Assembly (NCBI GenBank): GCA_910578085.1
Contig: CAJTPM010000063.1
Location: 1 to 12,658, forward strand
Source of the DNA: an uncultured Lachnospiraceae bacterium
Lineage (GTDB): Bacteria > Bacillota > Clostridia > Lachnospirales > Lachnospiraceae
Reading direction: 5' to 3'
Length of the DNA stretch: 12,658 nucleotides
Positions 1 to 6,262 of the stretch are shown here, piece after piece (position 1 is the first letter of the stretch; the number at the start of each line of letters is the position of its first letter). Under the pieces are notes generated by a model. That model was given only the letters and a program-made list of their open reading frames with translations. It ran no database searches and was not told the DNA's origin. The position numbers were made by a program, and so were the translations under genes.

Positions 1-10
1 TAACTATAAA

Positions 11-30
11 TTCCTTGATTTTTTAAGGAA
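11..30. repeat. AT-rich inverted repeat upstream of the phosphoribosyltransferase gene
   Basis: TTCCTTGA (11-18) and TTAAGGAA (23-30) pair around a TTTT loop, with one G-T wobble. It lies 21 bases upstream of the AGGAGG ribosome binding site. It has no clear T tail on the plus strand, so it is not a convincing terminator. It could be the end of an upstream transcript or a leader hairpin. Confidence 0.35.
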
Positions 31-50
31 AATCACTTGACAATATAGGG

Positions 51-56
51 AGGAGG
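51..56 (+). promoter_or_regulatory. Ribosome binding site that selects the ATG at 63
   Basis: A perfect AGGAGG is followed by TATGTGATG. The ATG at 58 is one base away and meets TGA at once; the in-frame GTG at 60 is three bases away. Only the ATG at 63 has workable spacing (6 nt), so it is taken as the start. Confidence 0.8.
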
Positions 57-62
57 TATGTG

Positions 63-707
63 ATGCAGGACGTAATAAAAATTGAATCAAGGGCACATCA
101 GAAAGTGGTACTCAGAGTGATACCAGGGCATTTTGCAACGCCCAACTCGCACGTAAACTATTATCTGGATATGACAGCGTTAAAGGCGAGACAGAGCGAG
201 GCGGAGGCAGTTGCTGTGGAACTCAGCAAACAGATATCGGCGACGAAGGTGGTAGATACGATCGTCTGCATGGACGGCTGCGAGATCATTGGCTCCTATC
301 TGGCGGAGGAACTGACAAAGGCGGGAATCTACTCCATGAATTCCCATAAGACAATGTACATCATCACACCGGAGTATGGGACAAGCGGTCAGATGTTGTT
401 CCGGGAAAACTTAAAGCCGATGATAAAAGGGAAAAATGTGTTGCTTCTCATGGCCTCTGTGACCACCGGACAGACGATCGTGCAGGCAGTGCGGGCGTTA
501 GGGTATTACGGTGCTACGATCAGCGGCATCAGCGCGATATTCAGTGCGGCTAACAGTATAGGAGGCATAACGATCAACTCTCTGTTTACGACGGCGGATC
601 TTCCGGATTACAGGAAGTATGAACCGGAGAACTGCAGTCTGTGCAAGGAGAAGAAACCCATCGATGCTTTTGCCAATGCATATGGATATTCTATTATTCA
701 GGGATAA
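63..707 (+). CDS. Phosphoribosyltransferase-fold protein, PyrE-like
   Basis: A 214-residue soluble protein of the type I phosphoribosyltransferase fold, of the kind usually labelled orotate phosphoribosyltransferase in clostridial genomes. True PyrE joins orotate to PRPP to make OMP in pyrimidine synthesis. The evidence is the hydrophobic strand and SVTTGQTI turn at about residues 124-139 (the PRPP loop position) and a preceding VVDTIVCMDG-type strand near 63-72. The usual acidic pair just before the TTG is absent: the strand reads LLLMASVTTG. A Cys-x-x-Cys pair (C191, C194) sits near the C-terminus. No other pyr gene is nearby; the gene stands alone and ends at the shared hairpin terminator. 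Orotate as substrate is therefore uncertain; another base, or a regulatory PRTase-like role, is possible. The fold call is fairly secure, the substrate is not. Confidence 0.75.
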   Translation: MQDVIKIESRAHQKVVLRVIPGHFATPNSHVNYYLDMTALKARQSEAEAVAVELSKQISATKVVDTIVCMDGCEIIGSYLAEELTKAGIYSMNSHKTMYIITPEYGTSGQMLFRENLKPMIKGKNVLLLMASVTTGQTIVQAVRALGYYGATISGISAIFSAANSIGGITINSLFTTADLPDYRKYEPENCSLCKEKKPIDAFANAYGYSIIQG

Positions 708-713
708 ATACGA

Positions 714-748
714 AAACGAGCAGGAAAGATCATCTTTCCTGCTCGTTT
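714..748. terminator. Bidirectional hairpin terminator between pyrE-like gene and grcA
   Basis: A near-perfect 16-bp stem has left arm 714-729, loop TCA (730-732) and right arm 733-748. The arms begin with AAA and end with TTT, so each strand has a short U-run after the stem. It starts 7 bases after the stop of the plus-strand gene and lies 16 bases past the stop of the minus-strand gene, which suits use by both. Confidence 0.9.
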
Positions 749-763
749 AAAACATTCATATTA

Positions 764-1009
764 TCAGATGGATTCATGGAAAGTACGGCTGATAACGTCT
801 GCCTGCTGTTCCGGGGTCAGTTTGATGAAGTTTACAGCGTATCCGGAAACACGGATCGTAAGCTGCGGATAGTTCTCGGGATGTTTCTGAGCATCCAGTA
901 ACATATCCCTGTTTAATACGTTAACGTTCAGATGGTGTCCGCCTTTTTCGGAATAACCGTCCAGTAAGCTGACGAGATTATCTACCTGTGCATTTGTGTT
1001 TGCTGCCAT
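764..1009 (-). CDS. grcA: Autonomous glycyl radical cofactor, GrcA type (short form)
   Basis: An 81-residue protein that closely resembles the last part of pyruvate formate-lyase. The segment LNVNVLNRDMLLDA, then YPQLTIRVSGYAV and the ending DVISRTFHES match the conserved PFL C-terminus. The glycine of RVSGYAV is the residue that carries the radical once activated by a PFL-activating SAM enzyme. In Enterobacteria the equivalent protein (YfiD/GrcA, about 127 aa) can replace a damaged PFL radical domain after oxygen exposure. That role is inferred here. The protein is shorter than the E. coli one and has only about 25 residues before the radical domain. No PFL or activase gene is adjacent. AAGGAGG at 1019-1025 sits 9 nt before the ATG and fixes the start. 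It has its own promoter and shares the 714-748 terminator. Confidence 0.92.
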   Translation of the reverse strand: MAANTNAQVDNLVSLLDGYSEKGGHHLNVNVLNRDMLLDAQKHPENYPQLTIRVSGYAVNFIKLTPEQQADVISRTFHESI

Positions 1010-1038
1010 AATTTGTTTCCTCCTTAAAAGAATTATGA

Positions 1039-1083
1039 TTTAATAATAGTAACGATTACTGTTTCGATAATTTAATAATAGTA
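1039..1083. repeat. 13-bp direct repeat pair in the grcA promoter region
   Basis: TTTAATAATAGTA occurs at 1039-1051 and again at 1071-1083, exactly 32 bp apart (about three helical turns). The right copy contains the predicted grcA -10 box; the left copy lies in the leader. Same-face spacing would suit cooperative binding of a regulator, although the AT-rich setting makes a chance repeat possible. Confidence 0.55.
1048..1060. promoter_or_regulatory. Palindrome in the grcA leader, possible operator
   Basis: AGTAA-CGA-TTACT is a perfect 5-bp inverted repeat with a 3-bp centre. It begins about 8 bp downstream of the predicted grcA transcription start (about 1068 on the minus strand). The location suits a repressor site. 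The stem is short, so function is an inference. Confidence 0.4.
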
Positions 1084-1103
1084 GTTATTCTCATTTTTGT
1101 CTA
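1075..1103 (-). promoter_or_regulatory. Predicted sigma-A promoter of grcA
   Basis: Read on the minus strand: -35 TAGACA at 1103-1098, a 17-bp spacer, and -10 TATTAT at 1080-1075. Each box has one mismatch to consensus (TTGACA, TATAAT). Transcription would start near 1068, giving a leader of about 59 nt ahead of the grcA ATG. Confidence 0.65.
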
Positions 1104-1158
1104 TAGTTATTTCAAATTTTTATGTATTTTTTTTCATACAAAACAAAAGCAGGAAACA

Positions 1159-1176
1159 ATTGAAAAATCTTTCAAT
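1159..1176. promoter_or_regulatory. 7-4-7 palindrome overlapping the -35 box of the 1230 gene
   Basis: ATTGAAA-AATC-TTTCAAT is a perfect inverted repeat with 7-bp arms and a 4-bp centre. It covers the -35 box of the plus-strand promoter, a classical repressor position. The arm and centre lengths are those of Rex sites, but the arm sequence does not match the Rex consensus, so no regulator is named. Confidence 0.45.
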
Positions 1177-1188
1177 AGCGAGCATAAT
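1160..1188 (+). promoter_or_regulatory. Predicted sigma-A promoter for the 1230-2780 membrane protein gene
   Basis: -35 TTGAAA (1160-1165), 17-bp spacer, -10 CATAAT (1183-1188). Transcription should begin near 1195, about 35 nt before the ATG at 1230. It would leave too little leader for the upstream in-frame ATG at 1209. Confidence 0.65.
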
Positions 1189-1210
1189 GAAAGAGAAGGA
1201 CAGTTTAGAT

Positions 1211-1217
1211 GGGAGGT
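1211..1217 (+). promoter_or_regulatory. Ribosome binding site favouring the ATG at 1230
   Basis: GGGAGGT lies 12 nt before the ATG at 1230. The alternative in-frame ATG at 1209 has AGAAGGA (1194-1200) 8 nt upstream, but that overlaps the predicted transcription start. The later start is preferred, without certainty. Confidence 0.5.
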
Positions 1218-1229
1218 TATCACCTGGTC

Positions 1230-2780
1230 ATGAAATATCTGCAGAGCAATTATAAACGATATTCGGTATATCTGTTCTGTTTTCTGGCGGCCTCAGTTCC
1301 GCTTATGATATGCAGTAAGTCTTCCCCACTGTATCCTTTTAACGACTGGCCGGACGTGAACATGTTTTTCACCATGGGCAAGGGGATGCTGAAGGGACGG
1401 GTTCCCTTTGTGGATCTGCAGGAACAGAAAGGGCCTTATGTGTATGCGGCAGGAGGGATAGCGTATCTGATTTCCCATACCGGCTTTGAGGGATATTTTC
1501 TGTTTGAGCTTGCCAGCATGTTCTGCTTTGCACTGTATTCCTTCAAAACGATTCGCCTGTATACCGGGAAACCGGTTCTCTGGGTGCTTCCTGTGTTGTG
1601 TGCAGGGATAGTGTCGGCGAAAAGTTTTGTTCATGGGGGAAGTCTGGAGGAACTCAGTCTGGGGATTTTTGCCTATGCTATTTACTCTCTGCTTCTCTTT
1701 TATAAAGAGGATAAGCCTATGTCTGCGGCCACACTGGCATTAAACGGTATGTGGGCGGGAATTCTTTTCTGGTCGAAGTTTACACTGCTTGGATTATATA
1801 TGGTCTGGGTGGTGATGTTTGCTTTCCATATTGCCATAAGAAGAAAAGATATGAGGGAATTGCTGCGGAGTCTGGGGATCTTTCTTGGAGCGATGATGGC
1901 CATGGCCATTCCCTGGTTTGTTTATTTCGGGTTAAATGGAGCGATAGGAGACTGGCTTAAGGCATACCTGTGGGATAATATTTTTGGTTATGCAGAGTGG
2001 GGGAACAGTTCCGCATGGGAGAAGGTGTGGGTGGCAGTGTCCAACACGCTGCACTCTTTGAAAGACAAAGAAAACCGTACTTATTCTGCACTGGTGGCTG
2101 TCGGTGGACTTTTTTACGTCTGCTGTCCAAAAAGATATGTCTCCCGGGAAGAGAAATTTGCAGTTGGTTTTATGGGGCTGACTATGGGCATCGGTATCTT
2201 TATCGGGGAGACGAAACATGATTATTATGGACTTCCGCTGGCAGTTTTTTCCATGTTTGGTGGTCTGGGTCTGGTGATATGTTTCGGAAAGATGGCAGAA
2301 TGGCTGCAGAATAAGCTCAAAAAGGCTGCCGTGCCGCTGTATGGAGTGTTTGTAGCCATAATTATCAGTGTGTGCACTTATGCTGGTTTCCGGGTGAGTT
2401 CTAATACTTATCTGCTTTTTGTGGAAAAAGATCAGATGCCACAGTTTCGCTTTGCAGATATTATAAAAAGATCTGCCGACCAGTCGGTTTTGAATTACGG
2501 TTTTCTGGACGGTGGTTTTTATACAGTATTGGACCAGGTGCCTTCGGAGAGGGCGTTCTGCATCCTGAACAGGAATCCGGATGAGATGCTGGCGGAACAG
2601 AATACCTATGTACAGGAGGGGCGGACTCATTTTGTTGTGACCTGGAAAGCGCAGACGGTGACGGAGGAGGAACTCAGAAAACTGCCGGTAGTGTCGGAGT
2701 ACTATGAACTTGTGGAGTTTCTCTATTTTGAGTTTGAGGGAGATCTGCGGACATATGCACTGTATGAGAGAAAAGAATAG
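1230..2780 (+). CDS. Polytopic membrane glycosyltransferase, GT-C type
   Basis: A 516-residue integral membrane protein from the chosen start (523 if the ATG at 1209 is used). One helix near residues 13-28 is followed by an extracytoplasmic loop with the GT-C-like pattern NDWPD (38-42), then GRVP (56-59) and LQEQKGP (63-69). Roughly nine to eleven more hydrophobic helices run to about residue 400. The last 115 or so residues are hydrophilic and probably form a soluble domain outside the membrane. GT-C enzymes transfer sugars from polyprenyl-phosphate donors to acceptors on the outer face, usually with an acidic residue of the first loop as base; D39, D42 and E65 are candidates. The gene is monocistronic with its own promoter and ends 55 bp from the convergent gene on the minus strand. 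Sugar and acceptor are unknown. Confidence 0.75.
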   Translation: MKYLQSNYKRYSVYLFCFLAASVPLMICSKSSPLYPFNDWPDVNMFFTMGKGMLKGRVPFVDLQEQKGPYVYAAGGIAYLISHTGFEGYFLFELASMFCFALYSFKTIRLYTGKPVLWVLPVLCAGIVSAKSFVHGGSLEELSLGIFAYAIYSLLLFYKEDKPMSAATLALNGMWAGILFWSKFTLLGLYMVWVVMFAFHIAIRRKDMRELLRSLGIFLGAMMAMAIPWFVYFGLNGAIGDWLKAYLWDNIFGYAEWGNSSAWEKVWVAVSNTLHSLKDKENRTYSALVAVGGLFYVCCPKRYVSREEKFAVGFMGLTMGIGIFIGETKHDYYGLPLAVFSMFGGLGLVICFGKMAEWLQNKLKKAAVPLYGVFVAIIISVCTYAGFRVSSNTYLLFVEKDQMPQFRFADIIKRSADQSVLNYGFLDGGFYTVLDQVPSERAFCILNRNPDEMLAEQNTYVQEGRTHFVVTWKAQTVTEEELRKLPVVSEYYELVEFLYFEFEGDLRTYALYERKE

Positions 2781-2821
2781 TGGCTGTGCAGGCTGCTTTG
2801 TTGATCCGTTGCCGCAGAGGG

Positions 2822-2853
2822 ACAGTCAGTATCCGTTATTGTGAAATGACTGT
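2822..2853. repeat. Long-loop inverted repeat at the convergent gene junction
   Basis: ACAGTCA (2822-2828) and TGACTGT (2847-2853) are complementary, with an 18-base gap that contains the stop codon of the minus-strand gene. The long loop and missing T-run make it a poor terminator. I see no better terminator in the 55-bp gap between the two convergent genes. Confidence 0.25.
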
Positions 2854-4620
2854 TTGATAGACTGCCAGATAATCATTTGCAGCGATTGGTTCAGGGCTAC
2901 AGTATTTCTCCAGATATTCGAACAGAAAACCATTTCCATTTAAAACGGATAGCGGCTGGTCACAGATGATATATTCGGGAAATTTTTCAGGATGCAGAGC
3001 GAAATAAAATTCCATTTTTTCATCAAAGGTGGGGGAACTGATGGTGGAAGGTGTACAACATTCCATATCGCTCATCAGGTAGATGCCATTTGCGGTGCCG
3101 GCGTAGAAAACCCTTGCCCTCTCAGGGAGAGTATTTTTAATCAGTGACAGGGAAGCGTTATAGCGCCCTGCGGCTTCTGTGTCGGCGATGGTGTAAGCGG
3201 CAGGTCCTTCCCGCAGAATACTCACAGACTGGAAAATGGTGTAGTGCACCCCGCCGGTGGTGCGCACCAGATAGCATTTACCGAAAAGAAGCACTATGGT
3301 CCAGAAAATCAGGACGCTGCGCAACAGAGATGAGTTTTTTTTCAAGTGCAGCGCAATATACAAAAGGGAACCTGCCGTACACAGTCCCAAAAAGGGAGCA
3401 GACACTAAAAGTGGGTGGTTGGTCATACAGACGATTCCCGCAAAAGCTGTCAGGGGCAGGAGTATAAACAGAAAGCGCAGAGTTTTTTCCGGTTTGTTTT
3501 CAGGACGTATCAGAAAAAGAGCTAACGTCGGCACAAAGAAATATTCCACCAGAGGGTAGTTCGGATAGCGATCTCCGAATAGCCATATGAGGATCTGACC
3601 CGAAAGCACAAGAATAAGTAGTGTGCAGCTCCACAGATAATACGGGATATTTCCTTTTAGCTCTCCGGAAACAGGGAGTGGGGAGCGGGCTGAAAACCTG
3701 CACCGAAAAAAGGATATGATAATAGCTAACGTACCGTAGACAGCGAAAAAGCAGAGTATCTCCAGAAGAGATGATCCGTTGGCTGATAATTTTTCTGCGA
3801 GTGTGGCAGAATGAGAACCATCACTCAGAGCAAAGGGCAGCAGGGAGACCAGTTCCTGCAACGACATTTTTGTGAGTAAGAATCCCAAAAAGAAAGATGC
3901 CAGAATTACACAGGGGAGACAGAAGGCAGCAAGTTCTCCGGTTAAGGAAGACCTTTTCAGAGAGGGCGCCTTTGCCGGCAGTTTCTTTTTCGGATGGTTT
4001 TTAAATATATAACAGAGACAGACAGGAAAGAGAATCAGAGAGGAAGGGTAGGAAAGCACCTCCAGAGAAAGGCACAGGCCGGCTCCACAGAGCCAGCGAG
4101 GAAGAACTTGCCTACCTGAAATAATTCGTGTATAATAATGCGATATACATAAAATCATCAACAGTAAAAACCATACCTGCATATTGGAAAATTCGGGGAA
4201 AAACATGAGCTTGGGCAGAGAAAAAAAGTAAATGTAGGTGATCAGAAAACAAATATCTTTCCCGAAGTCTGTTGTTACAGCTGTATATTCCGCCAAAATA
4301 AAACGGATCTGTCTGTACAATAGAAAAGCGGTAAGACTGTGAATAAGCAAACCGCATATACGCAGGTATAAAACGATCCCGGTGGTGCTGCCTGTGAGAG
4401 CCACATAGGGAAACATAAAAAGAGCGGCCAGAAAGCCGGAAGTCTGGTGGGGTTCCCACATATTGAGGACGGGGATGTCACCCCTTACCAGTCTGTAGGA
4501 CATGGCTAACGCGTACTGCTCGTCGAGGTCATACCCCACAAGCAGAATCTTTAAAGTGGCTGCCACAGCAAAAAAAATTATAAATAACTTTATGATTTTG
4601 GGAAGAGTAAACTGTTTCAT
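2836..4620 (-). CDS. Polytopic membrane glycosyltransferase-like protein, GT-C type
   Basis: A 594-residue integral membrane protein with a short positive N-terminus and a first helix at about 11-28. Its first outside loop reads DLDEQ (31-35), RGDIP (46-50) and WEPHQ (55-59). D33, G47, P50 and E56 line up without gaps with D42, G56, P59 and E65 of the 1230-2780 protein, so the two are probably distant paralogues. About ten further helices follow, broken by a basic cytoplasmic stretch (KNHPKKKLPAK, near 208-220). The last 110 or so residues are hydrophilic, as expected for the outside domain of a GT-C enzyme. The gene faces opposite to its neighbours, is divergent from the 4655 operon with only 34 bp between, and has no ribosome binding site before its ATG. 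Donor and acceptor are unknown; transport rather than transfer is less likely. Confidence 0.7.
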   Translation of the reverse strand: MKQFTLPKIIKLFIIFFAVAATLKILLVGYDLDEQYALAMSYRLVRGDIPVLNMWEPHQTSGFLAALFMFPYVALTGSTTGIVLYLRICGLLIHSLTAFLLYRQIRFILAEYTAVTTDFGKDICFLITYIYFFSLPKLMFFPEFSNMQVWFLLLMILCISHYYTRIISGRQVLPRWLCGAGLCLSLEVLSYPSSLILFPVCLCYIFKNHPKKKLPAKAPSLKRSSLTGELAAFCLPCVILASFFLGFLLTKMSLQELVSLLPFALSDGSHSATLAEKLSANGSSLLEILCFFAVYGTLAIIISFFRCRFSARSPLPVSGELKGNIPYYLWSCTLLILVLSGQILIWLFGDRYPNYPLVEYFFVPTLALFLIRPENKPEKTLRFLFILLPLTAFAGIVCMTNHPLLVSAPFLGLCTAGSLLYIALHLKKNSSLLRSVLIFWTIVLLFGKCYLVRTTGGVHYTIFQSVSILREGPAAYTIADTEAAGRYNASLSLIKNTLPERARVFYAGTANGIYLMSDMECCTPSTISSPTFDEKMEFYFALHPEKFPEYIICDQPLSVLNGNGFLFEYLEKYCSPEPIAANDYLAVYQTVISQ

Positions 4621-4626
4621 GCACTA

Positions 4627-4655
4627 ATCATATCATAAGGAGATTGGGAATGCAA
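4627..4655 (-). promoter_or_regulatory. Predicted promoter giving a leaderless or near-leaderless mRNA
   Basis: On the minus strand, -35 TTGCAT (4655-4650), 17-bp spacer and -10 TATGAT (4632-4627). Seven bases beyond the -10 is position 4620, the A of the gene's ATG. A second overlapping TATGAT at 4637-4632 would start near 4625. The leader would be 0-5 nt, consistent with the lack of a Shine-Dalgarno sequence. Confidence 0.5.
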
Positions 4656-4658
4656 TGA
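4637..4658 (+). promoter_or_regulatory. Ribosome binding site and two-codon mini-ORF before the 4655 gene
   Basis: AAGGAG (4637-4642) is 7 nt from an ATG at 4650 that reads ATG-CAA-TGA, and 12 nt from the ATG at 4655. The mini-ORF stop (4656-4658) overlaps the ATG at 4655, so ribosomes could stop and restart. Simple initiation at 4655 with wide spacing is equally possible. Confidence 0.4.
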
Positions 4659-6262
4659 AGAGAGACAAGGGCACATTGTTTTTGATGGGTATATTGCTGA
4701 TTGGTTTCTTTACACTCTTTTCTTATGGTGCGTATCTGGACCAGGCAAGTGAGCAGAGTATTCTATTTGGTAATGTCAAGGAATACCTGATCCGTTTTAC
4801 AAAAGATACCCATCCTCTGGTACAGGAGCTGACAGAGCAGGGAGTAGTGGAGATTTCTGTCAATAATGACAGAGATCACGGAATGGCGGTCTATTATCCG
4901 GCATTTATTGTATGGTATATCAATAAGCAGTCTCCTTGTGTGGGAAATATATTCTGGCACACATATACGTTCTTGCTTGTATTCTGGGGAATGTGTTCCC
5001 TGTTTTTTCTGTGCAGAGAATTATTTCATAATGGTAGAATTTCCGCATTTGTTGTACTGTTGCTCTTTCTGACGCCGCGGATGTTTGCGGAGAGTCATTA
5101 CAATAATAAGGATGTGGTATTACTGTCTTTGACTTTTACCATGTTTTACTGGGGAAAAAGGATGATGAGGGATAAATCGGTAACGAGTCTGTGTATGCTT
5201 GCGTTTACTGGTGCCCTTGCGGCGAATCTGAAAATTGTTGGTATATGGATATTCGGAGCAGTGGGATTATATCTCCTGTTTTACTTCATTGTTACAAGAC
5301 AATTCAACAGAAAACTTTCAGGCAAAGCAATTGGGTGTATTGTGTTGTGGATCGGGTTGTTTATTCTGCTGACTCCTGCCTGCTGGCCGGATATGATAGA
5401 TTTCTTTCGTTATTTTTTCTCTAACGCGGTGGATTATGTGCGCTGGCATGATTATGTGCTGTTTGATGGCAGGATGCTCCATAAAGATTATACAGGGATG
5501 CCCAGAAAGTATCTTCCGGTGCTGATGGCACTTACGATTCCGATGGGGATTATCCTTTTAAGTATTGCAGGGGGCGTGGCAGCAGTGGCTGATTTTATCA
5601 GAGAAAAGGGCAGATGCCTGGAAGATACAGGGTATGTGATACTGATGATGGTTGTGGGGGGCGTTCCCATGGCCTATGCGACACTGATGGCTACACCGCT
5701 TTATAACGGATGGAGGCATTTCTATTTTGTGTATGCGGCTGTGATTATGGGAGCGGGTTACGGCACTTTCCGTCTACGGCAGATGGCAGCTTTGCGGGGA
5801 AAAGAAATCTATGTAAAGGCGGTGGCTGTTGGATATCTGATCCTGCTGGCGGGAGGGATTGCACTCAATTACCCACAGGAACACAGCTTTTATAACGTAT
5901 TGGCGGGACAGAATGTGGAAGAGCGCTATGAGCTGGATTATTGGGATATGTCCATTAAGCAGGCATATGAGTCGATACTGGATTATGAGGAAAGCGGCGA
6001 GGCTGTGGTAGGAGCATTAAATCTGCCAACCCAGTGGGGGTTAAACAGAAATCTGGAGATTCTTCCAAAATCGCGGCGGGAAAAGATTACCATTGCTGAG
6101 GAATGGCGGGATGCCCGTTATGTGATCATAAATACAACTTATGCTTATATGTATACCAGGGAGGAATATATATGGATAAAGGAAAATTATAAGCTGATAG
6201 ATTCTATTTGCTCCTATGGCAATGTAATTTGTGAGGTATATGGTAAAGGAGAGGACAATTGA
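4655..6262 (+). CDS. Polytopic membrane glycosyltransferase, GT39-like (PMT-type) GT-C enzyme
   Basis: A 535-residue integral membrane protein with the clearest glycosyltransferase signature of the cluster. A first helix (about 7-27) leads into YLDQASEQ (27-34), an acidic first loop, then DRDHGMAVYYP (72-82). The conserved block PRMFAESHYNNKDV (141-154) resembles the family 39 (PMT-like) hallmark of Pro-Arg, an acidic residue and Asn-Asn-Lys-Asp. A later loop with a VLFDGR segment precedes another helix bundle, as in the same group. The last 120 residues are hydrophilic. The expected reaction is transfer of a sugar from a polyprenyl-phosphate donor on the outer face; the acceptor could be protein, teichoic acid-like polymer or glycolipid. 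It is the first gene of a three-gene operon and its TGA overlaps the TTG start of the next. Transferase call is good; substrate unknown. Confidence 0.8.
   Translation: MKRDKGTLFLMGILLIGFFTLFSYGAYLDQASEQSILFGNVKEYLIRFTKDTHPLVQELTEQGVVEISVNNDRDHGMAVYYPAFIVWYINKQSPCVGNIFWHTYTFLLVFWGMCSLFFLCRELFHNGRISAFVVLLLFLTPRMFAESHYNNKDVVLLSLTFTMFYWGKRMMRDKSVTSLCMLAFTGALAANLKIVGIWIFGAVGLYLLFYFIVTRQFNRKLSGKAIGCIVLWIGLFILLTPACWPDMIDFFRYFFSNAVDYVRWHDYVLFDGRMLHKDYTGMPRKYLPVLMALTIPMGIILLSIAGGVAAVADFIREKGRCLEDTGYVILMMVVGGVPMAYATLMATPLYNGWRHFYFVYAAVIMGAGYGTFRLRQMAALRGKEIYVKAVAVGYLILLAGGIALNYPQEHSFYNVLAGQNVEERYELDYWDMSIKQAYESILDYEESGEAVVGALNLPTQWGLNRNLEILPKSRREKITIAEEWRDARYVIINTTYAYMYTREEYIWIKENYKLIDSICSYGNVICEVYGKGEDN
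6245..6261 (+). promoter_or_regulatory. Ribosome binding site for a TTG start
   Basis: AAAGGAG (6245-6251) lies 7 nt before TTG at 6259, which overlaps the previous gene's TGA as TTGA. The next in-frame ATG comes only at residue 43, after the first membrane helix. The TTG start with coupled translation is therefore preferred. Confidence 0.7.

Noticed and set aside
37..42. Perfect TTGACA that could be a -35 box
   Set aside because: A -10 box at the normal distance would fall on the start codon region (60-65), which reads GTGATG. No promoter is possible there without losing the ribosome binding site.
641..901. 86-codon plus-strand reading frame
   Set aside because: It runs antisense through the clear glycyl radical gene and the terminator, and its protein is cysteine- and serine-rich without any family resemblance.
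1159..1176. Rex-type redox operator
   Set aside because: The 7-4-7 layout fits, but the arms read ATTGAAA rather than TTGTTAA or TTGTGAA.
1209..1229. Seven-residue extension MGGYHLV of the first membrane protein
   Set aside because: Its ribosome binding site would overlap the predicted transcription start near 1195. Kept as an alternative only.
1932..2630. 232-codon minus-strand reading frame
   Set aside because: It lies antisense inside the 1230-2780 membrane gene, has no ribosome binding site, and its translation is rich in His, Cys and Gln as expected for a shadow frame.
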